A stretch of 64,000 bases of DNA from Siphonodentalium dalli (lineage: Eukaryota > Mollusca > Scaphopoda > Gadilida > Siphonodentaliidae), in assembly GCA_032622095.1 (NCBI GenBank), contig CP136064.1, positions 196,945,948 through 197,009,947 on the forward strand, given 5' to 3'. Within the stretch, counting starts at the first letter, position 1; each line of letters begins with the position of its first letter. Positions 33,350 through 44,155 of the stretch are shown piece by piece. A model generated the notes under the pieces. The model saw only the letters and a program-made list of their open reading frames with translations. It was not told the DNA's origin and did no database searches. Both the position numbers and the translations under genes were made by a program.

Positions 33350-36300
33350 GAAGTAATAGTCTGGTCGATAAAAGGTTAGACCTAGAAATAATTTGGACTA
33401 AGTTGGTTTGTATACAATTTGGAAGAGGAATATATCCTCTATAACATATCCATAATCCGCTAAAATCCGATTAGCACATTTTTTGTAATTCAAGATGGCG
33501 TCCAAGATGGCTGCCATTTTCCTATAAGTCAGCTTGGTGCAATTATAGTGAGAACATATTGTCATATGTACACATATGTATACATTTTTGTGAAGCCAAG
33601 ACAAAACGCCATCTTTATGTGCCAAAATTTGAACTCCCCATCCAAGATGGCCACCAAAATGACCGGAAGTGGATTTTTTTTTCGTTTTTTACTAATATCT
33701 TTAAGATAAGTTTCTGTGATTTGGAACTGGTTGAGTATTGTGACTTTATTTTGTATTTAGCATGTTAACTGACCACTGGAGCAATTGAATATGCCATTCG
33801 TGAGGTCCACACCCCTTCCGTACACTCAAAATTCGATTTTATAAAAGGCGGTATAACATTTCACAAAATATCACCATTGGAATTCTAGTCATATTTCACC
33901 AAGGTTCAAGAAATAGGAAGAACTGTGCAATGTAAGTGGTGCATTCAATATCTTATTGATATTCCAACTCAATAGTACCCAAATTGTCACTTTGGCCCAA
34001 AATTGCTGCAAACATGGCCGCCAAAATATGTAAAATGGTAATTATTGTCCCATGGTGCCATGCAACCGCTTACAAGTTGTGGTCGATGCAAACAATTGAC
34101 CATTCTGTCTTATATACATTGACTACTAATATTTCTGATGCACCTTGGGTATTTGTTACTAATTTATCCCCTGAAATTAACAGAATTATTGTCACAAACT
34201 TGACATCAAAATCGGCAAAAAAATCGCTGTTCAGGTTTGAATCATTTTTTAAAAATAAAATGGAACTATGTTTGGTATCAAAGATGTTTATTGTTTTTAT
34301 ATATGTTACATGTGTCACACTGAGGTGTTTTAGACAAAATTACTCAAGATGACTTCCAAAATGGCAACCAAATTTGGTAAACATTATTCTCTGCTGTTCC
34401 GAAAAGGTAGCAAATTGTGACTCGCTTGCTACTTAATCAACTTGAGTATGTATACATACACATATGTGTATATGCATGGTGTATATGCATGCATAATCAA
34501 TTGTGACTCACGTGCTACTTAGTCAATTAAATGTTCTATTCTGGTTGTCCGGGTACCCCATGGGGCATAACAAGTTTTGAGGAATGCAATATGGATCTTG
34601 CCAAAGATTTCTTTTGGGATATATTTTGTCCTTGCTTCTGAACTGAGATGGGCAGAACGTTGGATCGGAACTGAGATGGATCATAGTATGTGGCTATTCT
34701 GGCGCATTAGCATCAACATTGATCAACTTAATGCAGTGTGTATGTCTGTTGACTGTATGGACATAGGCGAGGGGAATAGGTATACATGGAGTTACTGTAT
34801 TCATGAATGATGTGAATAGTTATTCAATGTGTGGTTATATGGTCATGGATGGGGTGTCCATGGTGAGATGTATAGTGTATAAGGAGTAGCTGTATTGTCA
34901 TGTGTGAGGTGAACATGTATACAGGAAGTGGCTGTCTGGTCATTGAAGTGGTGTATGGGCATAACGAGCTACATTGTCCGCATGTGTGTTGTTTATGTAT
35001 ATATGGAGTGACTGTGTGGCCATTGGTGGGATATACAATACAGGTGTACATTGGGTGGCTGTATTGTCATGGGTGGGTGTATATGTATACATATGTTGGC
35101 TGTATGGTAATGGATGGGTGTATGGATAGATAGGGAGTGGTTGTATGGTTATGGAGAATGTGTATATGTGTACATGGTCATTTTTGAAGTGTATATGCAT
35201 ACCTGAAGTACACTTTGGTGGCCATTTGCGGCTTGTGTACATAGAGTGACCTCGTGGTGATGGGTCGAATGTATATGTTTATATGTATCGTATTGTCATT
35301 GGTGGATGTGTACAAGTATACAGTGAATAGCTGAATCCTCGTGGACAGGGTGTATAAGTATACAGCGATTGGCTGAATTGTCATGGTTGAGCTGCATATG
35401 CAAGTCTGAAGTGTACGAATTGCCGTGTGTGCGGGGTATTGGTATGTCGAGAAGGGCTGTGTTATCATTGATGAGGTGTATATATATACATCTGGAGTGA
35501 CGCTGTTGTCATGTGTGAGGTGTATATGCATATCATGAGTGACTATATGGCCGTGTCACGGCCAATGTGTATATAGGGATTGACAGTATGGCAAAAATAA
35601 TGGTGGGGTGAATTGATATACAAGGAGTGACTATGATCACGAATGTGGTTTATGCGTATACAGCGAGAGGCTGAATTGTCATGGGTCAGGTGTATATGCA
35701 AGTCTGGAGTGTATGAATGGTGGTGTTCGCGGTACGGGATATTGGTATATCTAGAAGGGATGTTGGTGAGATCTATATGTAGATATCTGGAGTGACTGTA
35801 TGGTTTTGGGTTGGGTGAATATGTATATCTTGATTGGCTATATGGCCACTGTTGTCGCAAATATGTATATATACAGGGACGGTATGTCCACTGGTGAGGC
35901 AAATCGGTACACAAGAAGTGATGTATGATCATGAATGTAGCAAACAGGTATAGCAGGAGTGACTATATGGTTATGGGTGGGCTGTATTTGTATATCTTTA
36001 GTGGCTATATAGCCATGCATGTGGGACATAAATAAATACAAATGGAGTGACTGTATGGCCTATTGTGTGAGGCGAATAGGTATACAAGAGTTTACTTTAT
36101 GTTCATGGATGTAGTGAATATCGGTATGTATACAGGTTGTGTGAGGTGTAGTATACCTGGCGTGTCAGCATGGTTACTCACGGCTATAGGGCCATGCGTT
36201 GGGTGTATGGGTAAACCAAAGTGTGGCTACATGGTAATGGGTTAGGTGTATGTCTATACAGCGAGTGGCACATGGCCATTTATGTGGTTTGCATGTATAT

Positions 36301-37695
36301 ATCGAGTGACTGCATGCTCATGTGTAATTTGTACTGGTGCACCTTTGGGTGACTATCGCTTTCCACAATAATTCAAGAATATGTTAATCGATAGAGAGGT
36401 AAGATCAGAGTATTCTCCACATTAATTGCGTTTTATATGCAATGTGAAGTAAACTGATTTCCTGACAATAGTTTATAAGTTAATCAATTCTGGTGCTAAT
36501 GGACCAGAGTAGCCACATAATATGACCCCTCTCAGTTCAGTTTCAACGTTCCGTTAAAAACATGGACATGCAGAATCCCAAAAGAGGTGTTCGGCAAATG
36601 CATACTGCATCCCTTAAAATGAATTTGTCGGGCCTCATAAGATACAGAGACAACCAGAATATAAGATTTAGTTGTCAGTTGATTAAGTAGCATGTTTAAT
36701 AACCAAGTGAGTCACAATTTGCTACCATTTCGGAATAGCAGAGAATAATGATCGGAATATAAACTTTTTACCAAATTTGGTTGCCATTTTGCAAGTCATC
36801 TTGAGTAATATTGTCTAAATCACCCCACTGTAAGAAATTTAAGGTATATAAAAATAAAAAGAACCTTTCATATCAAAGATAGTTCCATTTTACTTTTAAA
36901 AAATGGTCCAAACCTGAAAAGTTATTTTTTGCCGATTTTGATGCCAAATTTGTGATAGAAAAATCCCATAATTCTGGTAATTTCAGAATAGTAAATAGTA
37001 AAAAATAATCAAGGTGCATAAGAAATGTTGGTATTCAATGTATATAAGACAGAATAGTCACAACTTATAAGCGGTTGCATGGCACGCTGGTGCAATATTT
37101 ACCATTTTCCATATTTTGGCCGCCATTTTGGCAGTCATCTTGAGTCAAAGTGAAAATTTGTGTACCATTGAGTTGGAATATCAATAAGAAATAGAATGCA
37201 TCACTTAAATTGCACAGTTCTTCCCATTTATTGGAGAAATATGACTAGAATCCCAATTGTGATATTTTGTGAAATTTTATACCGCATTCTACAAAATCGA
37301 ATTTGTGAGTGATCGGAACGGTTTTGGACCCCTGAATGGCATATTTCATTGCCCCAATGGTCAGTTAACATACTAAGTACAAAATAAAGTCACAATTCTT
37401 TTCCAGTTCCAAACAGCAGAAACTGATCTTATAGATATCAGTAAAAAACATACCATTTTCCACTTCCGGCCGCCATGTTGACGGCCATCTTGGACGGGGA
37501 GTTCCAATTTTGGCACACAAAGGTGACGGTATGTTTTAGCTTCGCATAAATGTATACATGTGTATACATATTACAAGATTTTCTCACTATAATTGCATCA
37601 AACTGACTAAACGGAAAATGTCAGCCATCTTGAACGCCATCTTGAATTACAAAAAAATGCTCAAATCGGATTTTAGAGTTTATCGACCAGACTAT
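33350..37695. mobile_element. Giant inverted-repeat element with satellite core
   Basis: Arms of about 1.2-1.4 kb (33350-34745 and 36460-37695) are inverted copies: the outer edge AGTCTGGTCGATAAA / TTTATCGACCAGACT, then TTGTAATTCAAGATGGCG, AATTATAGTGAGAA, GTAGCAAATTGTGACTC and CTTTTGGGAT blocks in matching order. The centre is a minisatellite. No coding frame is conserved between arms. It sits in the lectin-linker intron of copy B and accounts for most of that intron's extra length. Foldback transposons with satellite-like inner repeats are known elsewhere; the family here is not recognised. Confidence 0.75.
34690..36340. repeat. Minisatellite, unit about 60 bp
   Basis: Degenerate tandem units of the form GTGTATATGTATACA, GGAGTGACTGTAT, GGTCATGGGTG. 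A higher-order copy of about 300 bp is visible (35340-35470 against 35640-35770, both with ACAGCGA..GGCTGAATTGTCATGG and GGTATTGGTAT). Long open frames on either strand here come from the repeat and are not genes. Confidence 0.75.
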
Positions 37696-38289
37696 AATCT
37701 GCGACAATCCGTATAAAATTGTCAAGACTGCGTGTAATTGAAATTTCGTAAATATCGGTCATCGAATCTAGTCATATATACAACTCATTGGTGAGTACGA
37801 ACATATCTATATGAACCGCCGAATTTTAAATCGAACTTGTCGTTTACTAACACTTATTGAATATGACTCGAATTGAGAAATATACAATTCAAATATACCT
37901 TCGTATAACCATACAGGAGCATCCATTCAGTAAAAGAAGGTTAATAAATGATCAGTACATGTTACATGTACACGTTAGGACTCGGCTCGTCGCAAATCTG
38001 CATCTCCCATTATCTTACAACACACGACAGTCCAAAACAGCTATACATTAGTGTGGTGCCATCTCCCAAGTATGTAGTCATATTGGACTGTCAAAAATCA
38101 ATTCGCACCCATCATCCAACTTATTAAAATGAATTCGTGTGGTTCCCAACCGCATGCTTGACAGCAATGTCACTGATAACTTGCAGACCGGGTCCATAAT
38201 ATAAATCGATGTCAGAGCGTTTGGGAGACGCCTCATTACATACTGTTACGAATTCCACCAGATGGCCAGTATTGCGAATTGAACATCAC

Positions 38290-38612
38290 TTAAAGGTACT
38301 CAATCCGATTCGATGGTCCCCATATCATCATATTCCAACAACATTTTTAAAATGCCGCTTCAGTTATCAGAATCGATTAATTGTCCAAAAATAATGTTAA
38401 CCACAGTCAACTATATAGTATAAAATTGCCCAAAACATGCTATTTATCAATAATTTGTTCAACGAAATTTTGCCGGTTTGTCACATATCTGACACAAAAA
38501 AGCCACTTGAATTTAGAGTGGGTTCCTCGATTCGAATCAAATATTTTTTATCTCCGAAGCCAAGGAAATAATAATTTGTAAGCGTTAATTCGGATTTTGC
38601 ATCTTCAAAGAC
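38290..38612. mobile_element. MITE, AAAGGTACT..ATCCGATT termini (copy 2)
   Basis: Same-strand relative of 4129-4551: starts TTAAAGGTACTCAATCCGATT, shares ATGCCGCTTCAGTTATCAG and ends TTCGGATTTTGCATCTTC. It lies in the intron just beyond the lectin C-terminal exon of copy B. A single end of the family also occurs at about 61080-61160. Confidence 0.6.
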
Positions 38613-38816
38613 ATAAAAATGTTCTTATTGTTCGATTAAATTATAAGCATGCAGATATATAGTATCTACGCAGGATTTCGTATAGTTCTAGCAATCCATA
38701 GAAAGATCCACAGAGGGTACCAACATCGATGATAGAAAAGTATATAATTTTGAGTGGGCCCTCATACTTGCGGCTGGACATTTTCTTATATCCGTATATC
38801 GCGGATATCGTCTTAC

Positions 38817-39037
38817 CTTCACATACATATCTCTTTTCTGCGTCACACGGAGCTGTATGCCATTCACAGGGTGGTCGCCCCTTTCCAGATGCTTGATACA
38901 CACATGTCTGGTCGTGGAGATTGGTTGGTTCCCCGGCTCCCCAACAGTCGATACTAGAGTTCAAGGCCGCCCCATCTGTCCATTTGAAGCGCGACGCTGC
39001 GTATTCTAGTCCGAACCAAAAGCTCTTCATATTGTCT
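38817..39037 (-). CDS. C-type-lectin-like domain, C-terminal half exon (gene copy B)
   Basis: Minus-strand paralogue of 586-806: identical 221-bp length, acceptor ctcag before 39037, donor gaag|gtaaga after 38817, phase 2 to phase 1. It keeps FWFGLEYAA, FKWTDG, CWGAGEPTN, TCVYQ, WHTAPC and the closing CE, with few substitutions against copy A (for example Ser to Arg before FKWTDG, and RYVCE for KYICE). The open frame runs upstream through a second in-frame ATG and a hydrophobic stretch as far as 39189, so a transcript starting there cannot be excluded. The clean N-terminal half exon at 40575 makes the spliced model better. Confidence 0.8.
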
Positions 39038-40412
39038 CTGAGGTTCAAGAATCCCATGTTATAAGTTAGAGGATCTTCCAAAATTATTGTCTGGCTTATC
39101 GTGATACAAAGCGAGGTGAGACCAATAGCCAACATGACTTTATGATACCAGATAAACCAATTAAAACAAAACACAATATGTGCCATCAAGTGAGGTGCGC
39201 ATTTATTTTAGACGCCGTTTAGTGAAATGTATGTATGCTAAATACACAATTGTTAAATATGGTGTCTGCACATATCATAAAACAATATACTGAGATACTT
39301 TCAAATTTTCTGCTCATTATCAACAATGTGCTGGACATGTGTTGTTACTCTCCTACTTTAAATGCTACGTAGCCGTGCAGGAAAACCACAGATCAAAAAC
39401 CTTATGTTGAGAGGTAAAAAAAACTATGGAAACCTGTCTTCCGAAACTGTGCACGCGATGTATTATTACGCAGCTCGGATAGTGTCAGTTCACACAAGTA
39501 AATAAAAAGAAACTCGGTATGGTATGCAAATAAATACTTATACACATTTTGTAAATTTGCTGTTTACACTACAGTGCTACGCTGGAAAATGATTTTACCG
39601 CACAATCTATCGACCGATATCGGCACTAATTAACACCACTGACATCGATTCTCATAGGCCACAATAACTAATTGTTTACCCTAAGGACCGGTAGAAGACA
39701 ATATTTTCCCGCTAAACTCTCGTAACGCGGGAAAATATTATTTAATTATATCGGACATTTAGCGAAACGTGTAAATAATAGTCGGTGGTGAGCAGACACG
39801 TCTAGTTGCTGGAATTCGTTTGATGAATAAAGTTGAAAATATCGAGCACAACCACACCGGGTTAAATAAAAGAGGTATTGTTGGCTTCCGAATGACCTGT
39901 ATAATATATCTGAGCATTTATAGGTTATGACATCTCGTTTAATTACATTACACGTTCGCGACAATTTATTGCTCGAAAATATTGATTTCATAACTAGGTC
40001 AAAGGCCTCTCGGCGGACAGGGAGAATGACGAGCCGATTTGTTCGGTAGAATTCAGTTAGATTCCGATATCATATCTCGACTTCTCTTCGTTCGATTTCG
40101 CCGAGTTAAATGAAAGGGAATTGTTTTGCCTACAAGACACACCCGTGAGATATTTTGGCTGCAATTATCGATTTCTATAATTTGTAGGGTTTTGATTGTT
40201 GGTGTTGTTTTAGCCAAAATCGACCATTGGAACCTTTACACTGGTATGGTCTATATTGGTATTTTAGTAATTTTCCCCAAGGGCCTGTGGTGTCAAGCTT
40301 ATCTGACACGACCAAGTGTTGTTGATTTACAGTGTTCGAATTTGGAATATGCTGTTACCATTTGTTTGGGTGTTAGAAAACCTCTATCCGCGCTAAGGGT
40401 ATGTAAACTTAC
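39038..40412. other. Intron between lectin half-domain exons, copy B
   Basis: About 1.4 kb with no second gene recognised. It includes a hairpin at about 39693-39743 (ATATTTTCCCGC and its inverse) and sequence near the 39037 acceptor that aligns with copy A upstream of 586. Confidence 0.45.
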
Positions 40413-40575
40413 GCGGCAGCCGCTCTGTAATCTTCGAGGTACTTCGTGACGTCACCATGCTCCTCCATATTGTTGATTTTCAGTAAGCTCATTCCTAGCT
40501 GACGACAGCAGTATTCTGCTTCCCTGGCCCCAAGGCGATCAACGTAAATAAACTGGTATTTTGCCGAGAATATCA
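40413..40575 (-). CDS. C-type-lectin-like domain, N-terminal half exon (gene copy B)
   Basis: A minus-strand exon with acceptor aatttcacag before 40575 and donor gc|gtaagt after 40413; 163 bp, phase 1 in and phase 2 out. The translation contains KYQFIYVDRLGAREAEYCC, then LGMSLLKINNMEEHGD and KYLEDYRAAA. This is the first half of a C-type lectin domain: the alternating first strand, the helix bearing Ala-Arg-Glu and Cys-Cys, the Gly-x-x-Leu strand and the Glu-Glu helix. Its phase-2 exit joins the WFGL exon at 39037. The matching exon of copy A would lie left of base 1. It is too short and too interrupted to appear as a long open frame, so it is easily missed. Confidence 0.75.
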
Positions 40576-40789
40576 CTGTGAAATTGCAAAAATGTTAAAA
40601 TGAGACGTTGGTCAGCAAAGATGTATAATAATATAAACAGGGGGGGGGGGGGGGGGTAATACAACATTTTCAGAAATGTATGCCAGGGTGGGTGGGTGCC
40701 CCGATGGGCAAAAAACACGTTTTTTACAACCTCATGCAATTTTTATACTAAAGAACTTTTGTGCCCTTATTTGACATTTGTAACAGTTT

Positions 40790-41730
40790 AAAACATATTT
40801 TAAGAATATATAACAGCAAAAACACCATATTTATGGTACTGGGACCTCATATGGGCCTTAGTGGAGATGACATTAAGCTATGACATGTTGCATATGGGAC
40901 AGTGGGGTGAAACAATTCCTTCCCTACACCCTTACGAAAGAAGCTTAGAAAAAATGTAAAACTTAAATAAATAAACTTGTCTTGATGTAGCTATGCATAG
41001 ATCATTCTGTGGATGTATAAATAGCGAGTAACTGACTTATATTAAACATTAATGTGACTATCAATGGGTAGAAATATCTGTCATTAGTGCATCAAGCCAA
41101 TGACTGAATTATTTTCATGTCTATCAATTCAGATGATCTCTCACAAGACCTAAGGTGTCCAAGTCTGGTAGAGTGCTGTGACTGCTTGTCATATATATAT
41201 ATATATAAACGAGTAGGATCTGTCCGAATTATTCACTCAGACCGCTGGACCGATTTCAACCAAATTTGGTGTGGTAACTCGGGGTACCCTGGCGGATTTT
41301 TTAATGGTGTTAGTTTTTCAAAATTTTGAAATTAAACAAAAAATAACATAACATTTGTTTCGTTAAATTGAGCAAGGAATTCAATCTAAAAAATATATTA
41401 AAACAATATATATATGAAACAAAATGTTTCAATGATAAAAATGTGCTTGAAGCGCACAAGGGGGCCGCCGCTAAATAAAGTCTTTGTCTAAGATCAAAAT
41501 GTGCGAAGTCCCACAAAGGGGGGGGGGGGCACGGGTATCTCGGACGCTGAATATATAGGCTCCCGAAGGGAGCCTGTTTCAGCTAGTTTATTATAATAGA
41601 AGTAAGTTGCTCCAGTACACTAACATAAGTGGTATGGAATATGTTAGATAATGGTCTGTTTGAAAGACTAATCAGGAAATAGGTAGAAATTATGAAATTG
41701 TGTGTATCCTGCACAATGATCTAGGTTTAC
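40790..41730. repeat. Dispersed repeat, inverted partner of 3470-3975
   Basis: Minus-strand match to 3470-3975, sharing ACAGTTTAAAACATATTTTA, GGCCTTAGTGGAGATGAC, TGACTGCTTGTCA and ACCATTATC-type blocks. It is split by the Helitron-like element at 41195-41586. G runs (40637-40655 and 41518-41529) lie in or beside it. Confidence 0.6.
41195..41586 (+). mobile_element. Non-autonomous Helitron-like element
   Basis: The 3' end has the Helitron signature: a hairpin GGCTCCC-gaa-GGGAGCC at 41558-41574, eight bases, then CTAG at 41583-41586 followed by T. The 5' end lies in a TATATATA run after tgtca, with AAACGAGTAGGATCTGTCCG behind it. The paralogous repeat at 3470-3975 has an uninterrupted tgtca|ttta site, so the insert boundaries are supported and no target duplication is seen. 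The exact 5' TC is unclear. No Rep/helicase coding. Confidence 0.72.
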
Positions 41731-43408
41731 AGACAATCAGCAATTTATAAAACATTTTTTTTTAAATTAAAACGGCTTCTGAAACAGGTTAAACTGTCAT
41801 TTGAACTAAATGAGCCCATTCCCATTCATATGAGTGATATCAGTAGAGTTTTATGCAGTTTTAGACCAAATTTAGATAAATTTGGGGGGGGGGGGGGGTC
41901 AACCAATTGGGAGTAAAGCAATTTTTTTTGCAGATCTGTGGGTGGTGGGTCCCTAAAAATGCCAGATGCAAAAAAACGGCATGATATATAGAGGATGTCC
42001 ACACTTTTTCAATTCAAATGTTTTGTCATCACGAATGAGATTTAACCCATATCCACTTAAAAAGTCTGGATATTCTGTTTATTATATACTTTAGTTACTT
42101 GCCTATGGCCCCCAATGAATGTCAATACATCATAAATTTCAAGGTGACATCACTCATTAGTGGGATATCACTTATATCTCACTGCTAAAACCTTATAATT
42201 CATGGGCAAGTATATAATAAAAAGGTATATTTTATTCAACATTCGCGTATGCGTCGTTGTCAAATCCAATGTCATGCGCCGACAAGACTTGTGCATGGGT
42301 CCCATTAAGCGGAAATAGACTTGTCAAGTTAAATGAGAGCCAATAATCAGAGCGGCTCCATTATAGTATACATGAAAAGCGCATTGCACACATAACAAGA
42401 AAACCATAGTCAGAAATTGTAACGCCCTCAGTCATATTATTAGGCATATATAAAATATATTGGAGCTTTAGTATGTAATTTATTTCGTATGTGTGTGTGC
42501 ACTGACAAAAAGGATTTTCTTATTAATTTTGAGAAAACAAAACTTAACACAAGAAATATTATCTAGTATACCTAGAAATTGTTCTTACATCAAATTTTCT
42601 TACAGTAAGAAAATCAATATCTTATGGAAATAAATTATGTTTATGAGAATATTTTTCTGAATTTTTCTAAGAACGGATTAATTAGTTTTATTAAATCATA
42701 GAGAGTCATGTTCTCATGTTTTCTTAATATAAGAAATAATTTCTTAAGTCCTAGAAAGTCATGTTCTGATATTTTCTTAAATAAAGAAATAATATCTAGC
42801 AAGAGATCTAGAAAAGGAAAGAACTATATTTGTATACCCCGGAAAGCCTTTTTCTAATATCTAGAAAAAGTCAGAAATATTTTCTCAAACGTTAAGATAT
42901 GGTTTTCTAGACTAGAAAATTTGGGAGTATATCTCATATCAAGAAAATTAATTTTTTAAATCAAGAATTTATTTCTAATATGTTCTCAATATAAGAAAAT
43001 GTTTTCTAGCAGGTGCTAGAACCATCTCCATATATGTTGGAAGTGTACACCGCCTTGAATTCAATTCGCTGAATGCACAACCGAAAAGCTATTTTGATAC
43101 AATATATTTAGGTTACAATAACTTTATATAAGCTTTATATTTACGTCGTGATATATACGGTATTCAATTATTCGCAGCGTCTGACAGGTAATCATCAAAG
43201 ATAACAATCAGTTTATGGACCTCATTTTTTATTTGTGCTGAGTGTGAACTCGAAAAACATATCTGGTACGAGTAGGGGATGCAATCGCATGTTAGAAGGT
43301 TATGTATGGTCAATGCACCCATGTATTTGACAAACACCTGTCCAGTTGCATGTGGTGCTCGCATCGTGTCGACTTCTAGTTAGGTGTACTGATCGATCGA
43401 AATTCTGA

Positions 43409-43410
<2 letters not shown>
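41731..43410. other. Noncoding; cluster of TTCT/AGAA motifs
   Basis: No gene seen. The part 42500-43010 is unusually dense in TTTTCTTA, TAAGAAA and TCTAGAAA words in both orientations. A GGGTCAACC-type G run occurs at 41885-41898. The small minus frame at 43164-43364 has no domain signal. Confidence 0.35.

Positions 43411-43448
<38 letters not shown>
43411..43448. repeat. (AT)n microsatellite
   Basis: Uninterrupted TA dinucleotide run of about 38 bases directly before ACTAGCAGGTGACCC, the edge of the following repeat family. Confidence 0.9.
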
Positions 43449-44155
43449 TAGCAGGTGACCCAACTTCGTCCGGGCTTTGACCTTGAATTGATCATTTTGA
43501 AGGTCAAGGTCAGGTCGGGGTCACAATTTGACTGGTCCATGAGAGTTCCCGGACAAAAGTGGCCCCAGGTAGCAAGTTTGGACTCCATCGGTAGGGCCGT
43601 TTTCGAGTATACAACGGACACACACATACATATATATAATTTGTGGGTACCCGTTTCAAGGTGAAGGTCACCTCGGGCGGAAAAACTGACCCGATGAAAA
43701 TCTCCCCCATTCCTATGAACCCCTAAGTACGAACACAGACCTAAGGATCACACAACACGCTCATGTATGGACAGAGACACAACACGCTCATGTCTGGACT
43801 CAGTCACGCTCTTTATCAACGACACTGCGGATACGAACGCTCTTTAACTATCACGCGATTAACCCCCACAATTCCAAGACGGCGGCAGTGGGAATGGAGA
43901 ATGAGTGCTCGGAGCTTCTCAAAAGCAATGCTACGACACTTCATCTAGTAGTTTACCCTTAGATAGGAAGTTTGGTCGAAATCCGTCCGGCAGTTTTCCC
44001 GGCCATAGCTAACAAACAAACAGACAGACAGGAGTACGACACTTCATCTGGGTTTTTACCCTTAGATAGGAAGTTTGGTCGAAATCCGTCCGGCAGTTTT
44101 CCCGGCCATAGCTAACAAACAAACAGACAGACAGAAGTTCCAAAATATATATTAG
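43449..44155. repeat. CTAGCAGGTGACCC repeat, with 3' ACAGACAGACAG unit duplicated
   Basis: Starts CTAGCAGGTGACCCAACTTC and contains the GACCTTGAA/AAGGTCAAGGTCA block. Its 3' unit, TAGGAAGTTTGGTCGAAATCC to AACAAACAGACAGACAG, occurs twice in tandem (about 43957-44032 and 44052-44132). It ends in an AT-rich stretch. Inverted relatives are at 56320-57560. This resembles the 3' end of a non-LTR or Penelope-like element, but no polymerase is present. Confidence 0.55.

Noticed and set aside
34824-36041. Long minus-strand open frames rich in His, Thr and Tyr
   Set aside because: They are read from the minisatellite and change with each unit; no domain, start context or splice signal.
42500-43010. 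CRISPR-like or satellite array
   Set aside because: Motifs are short and irregularly spaced, with no constant repeat or spacer length; eukaryotic context.
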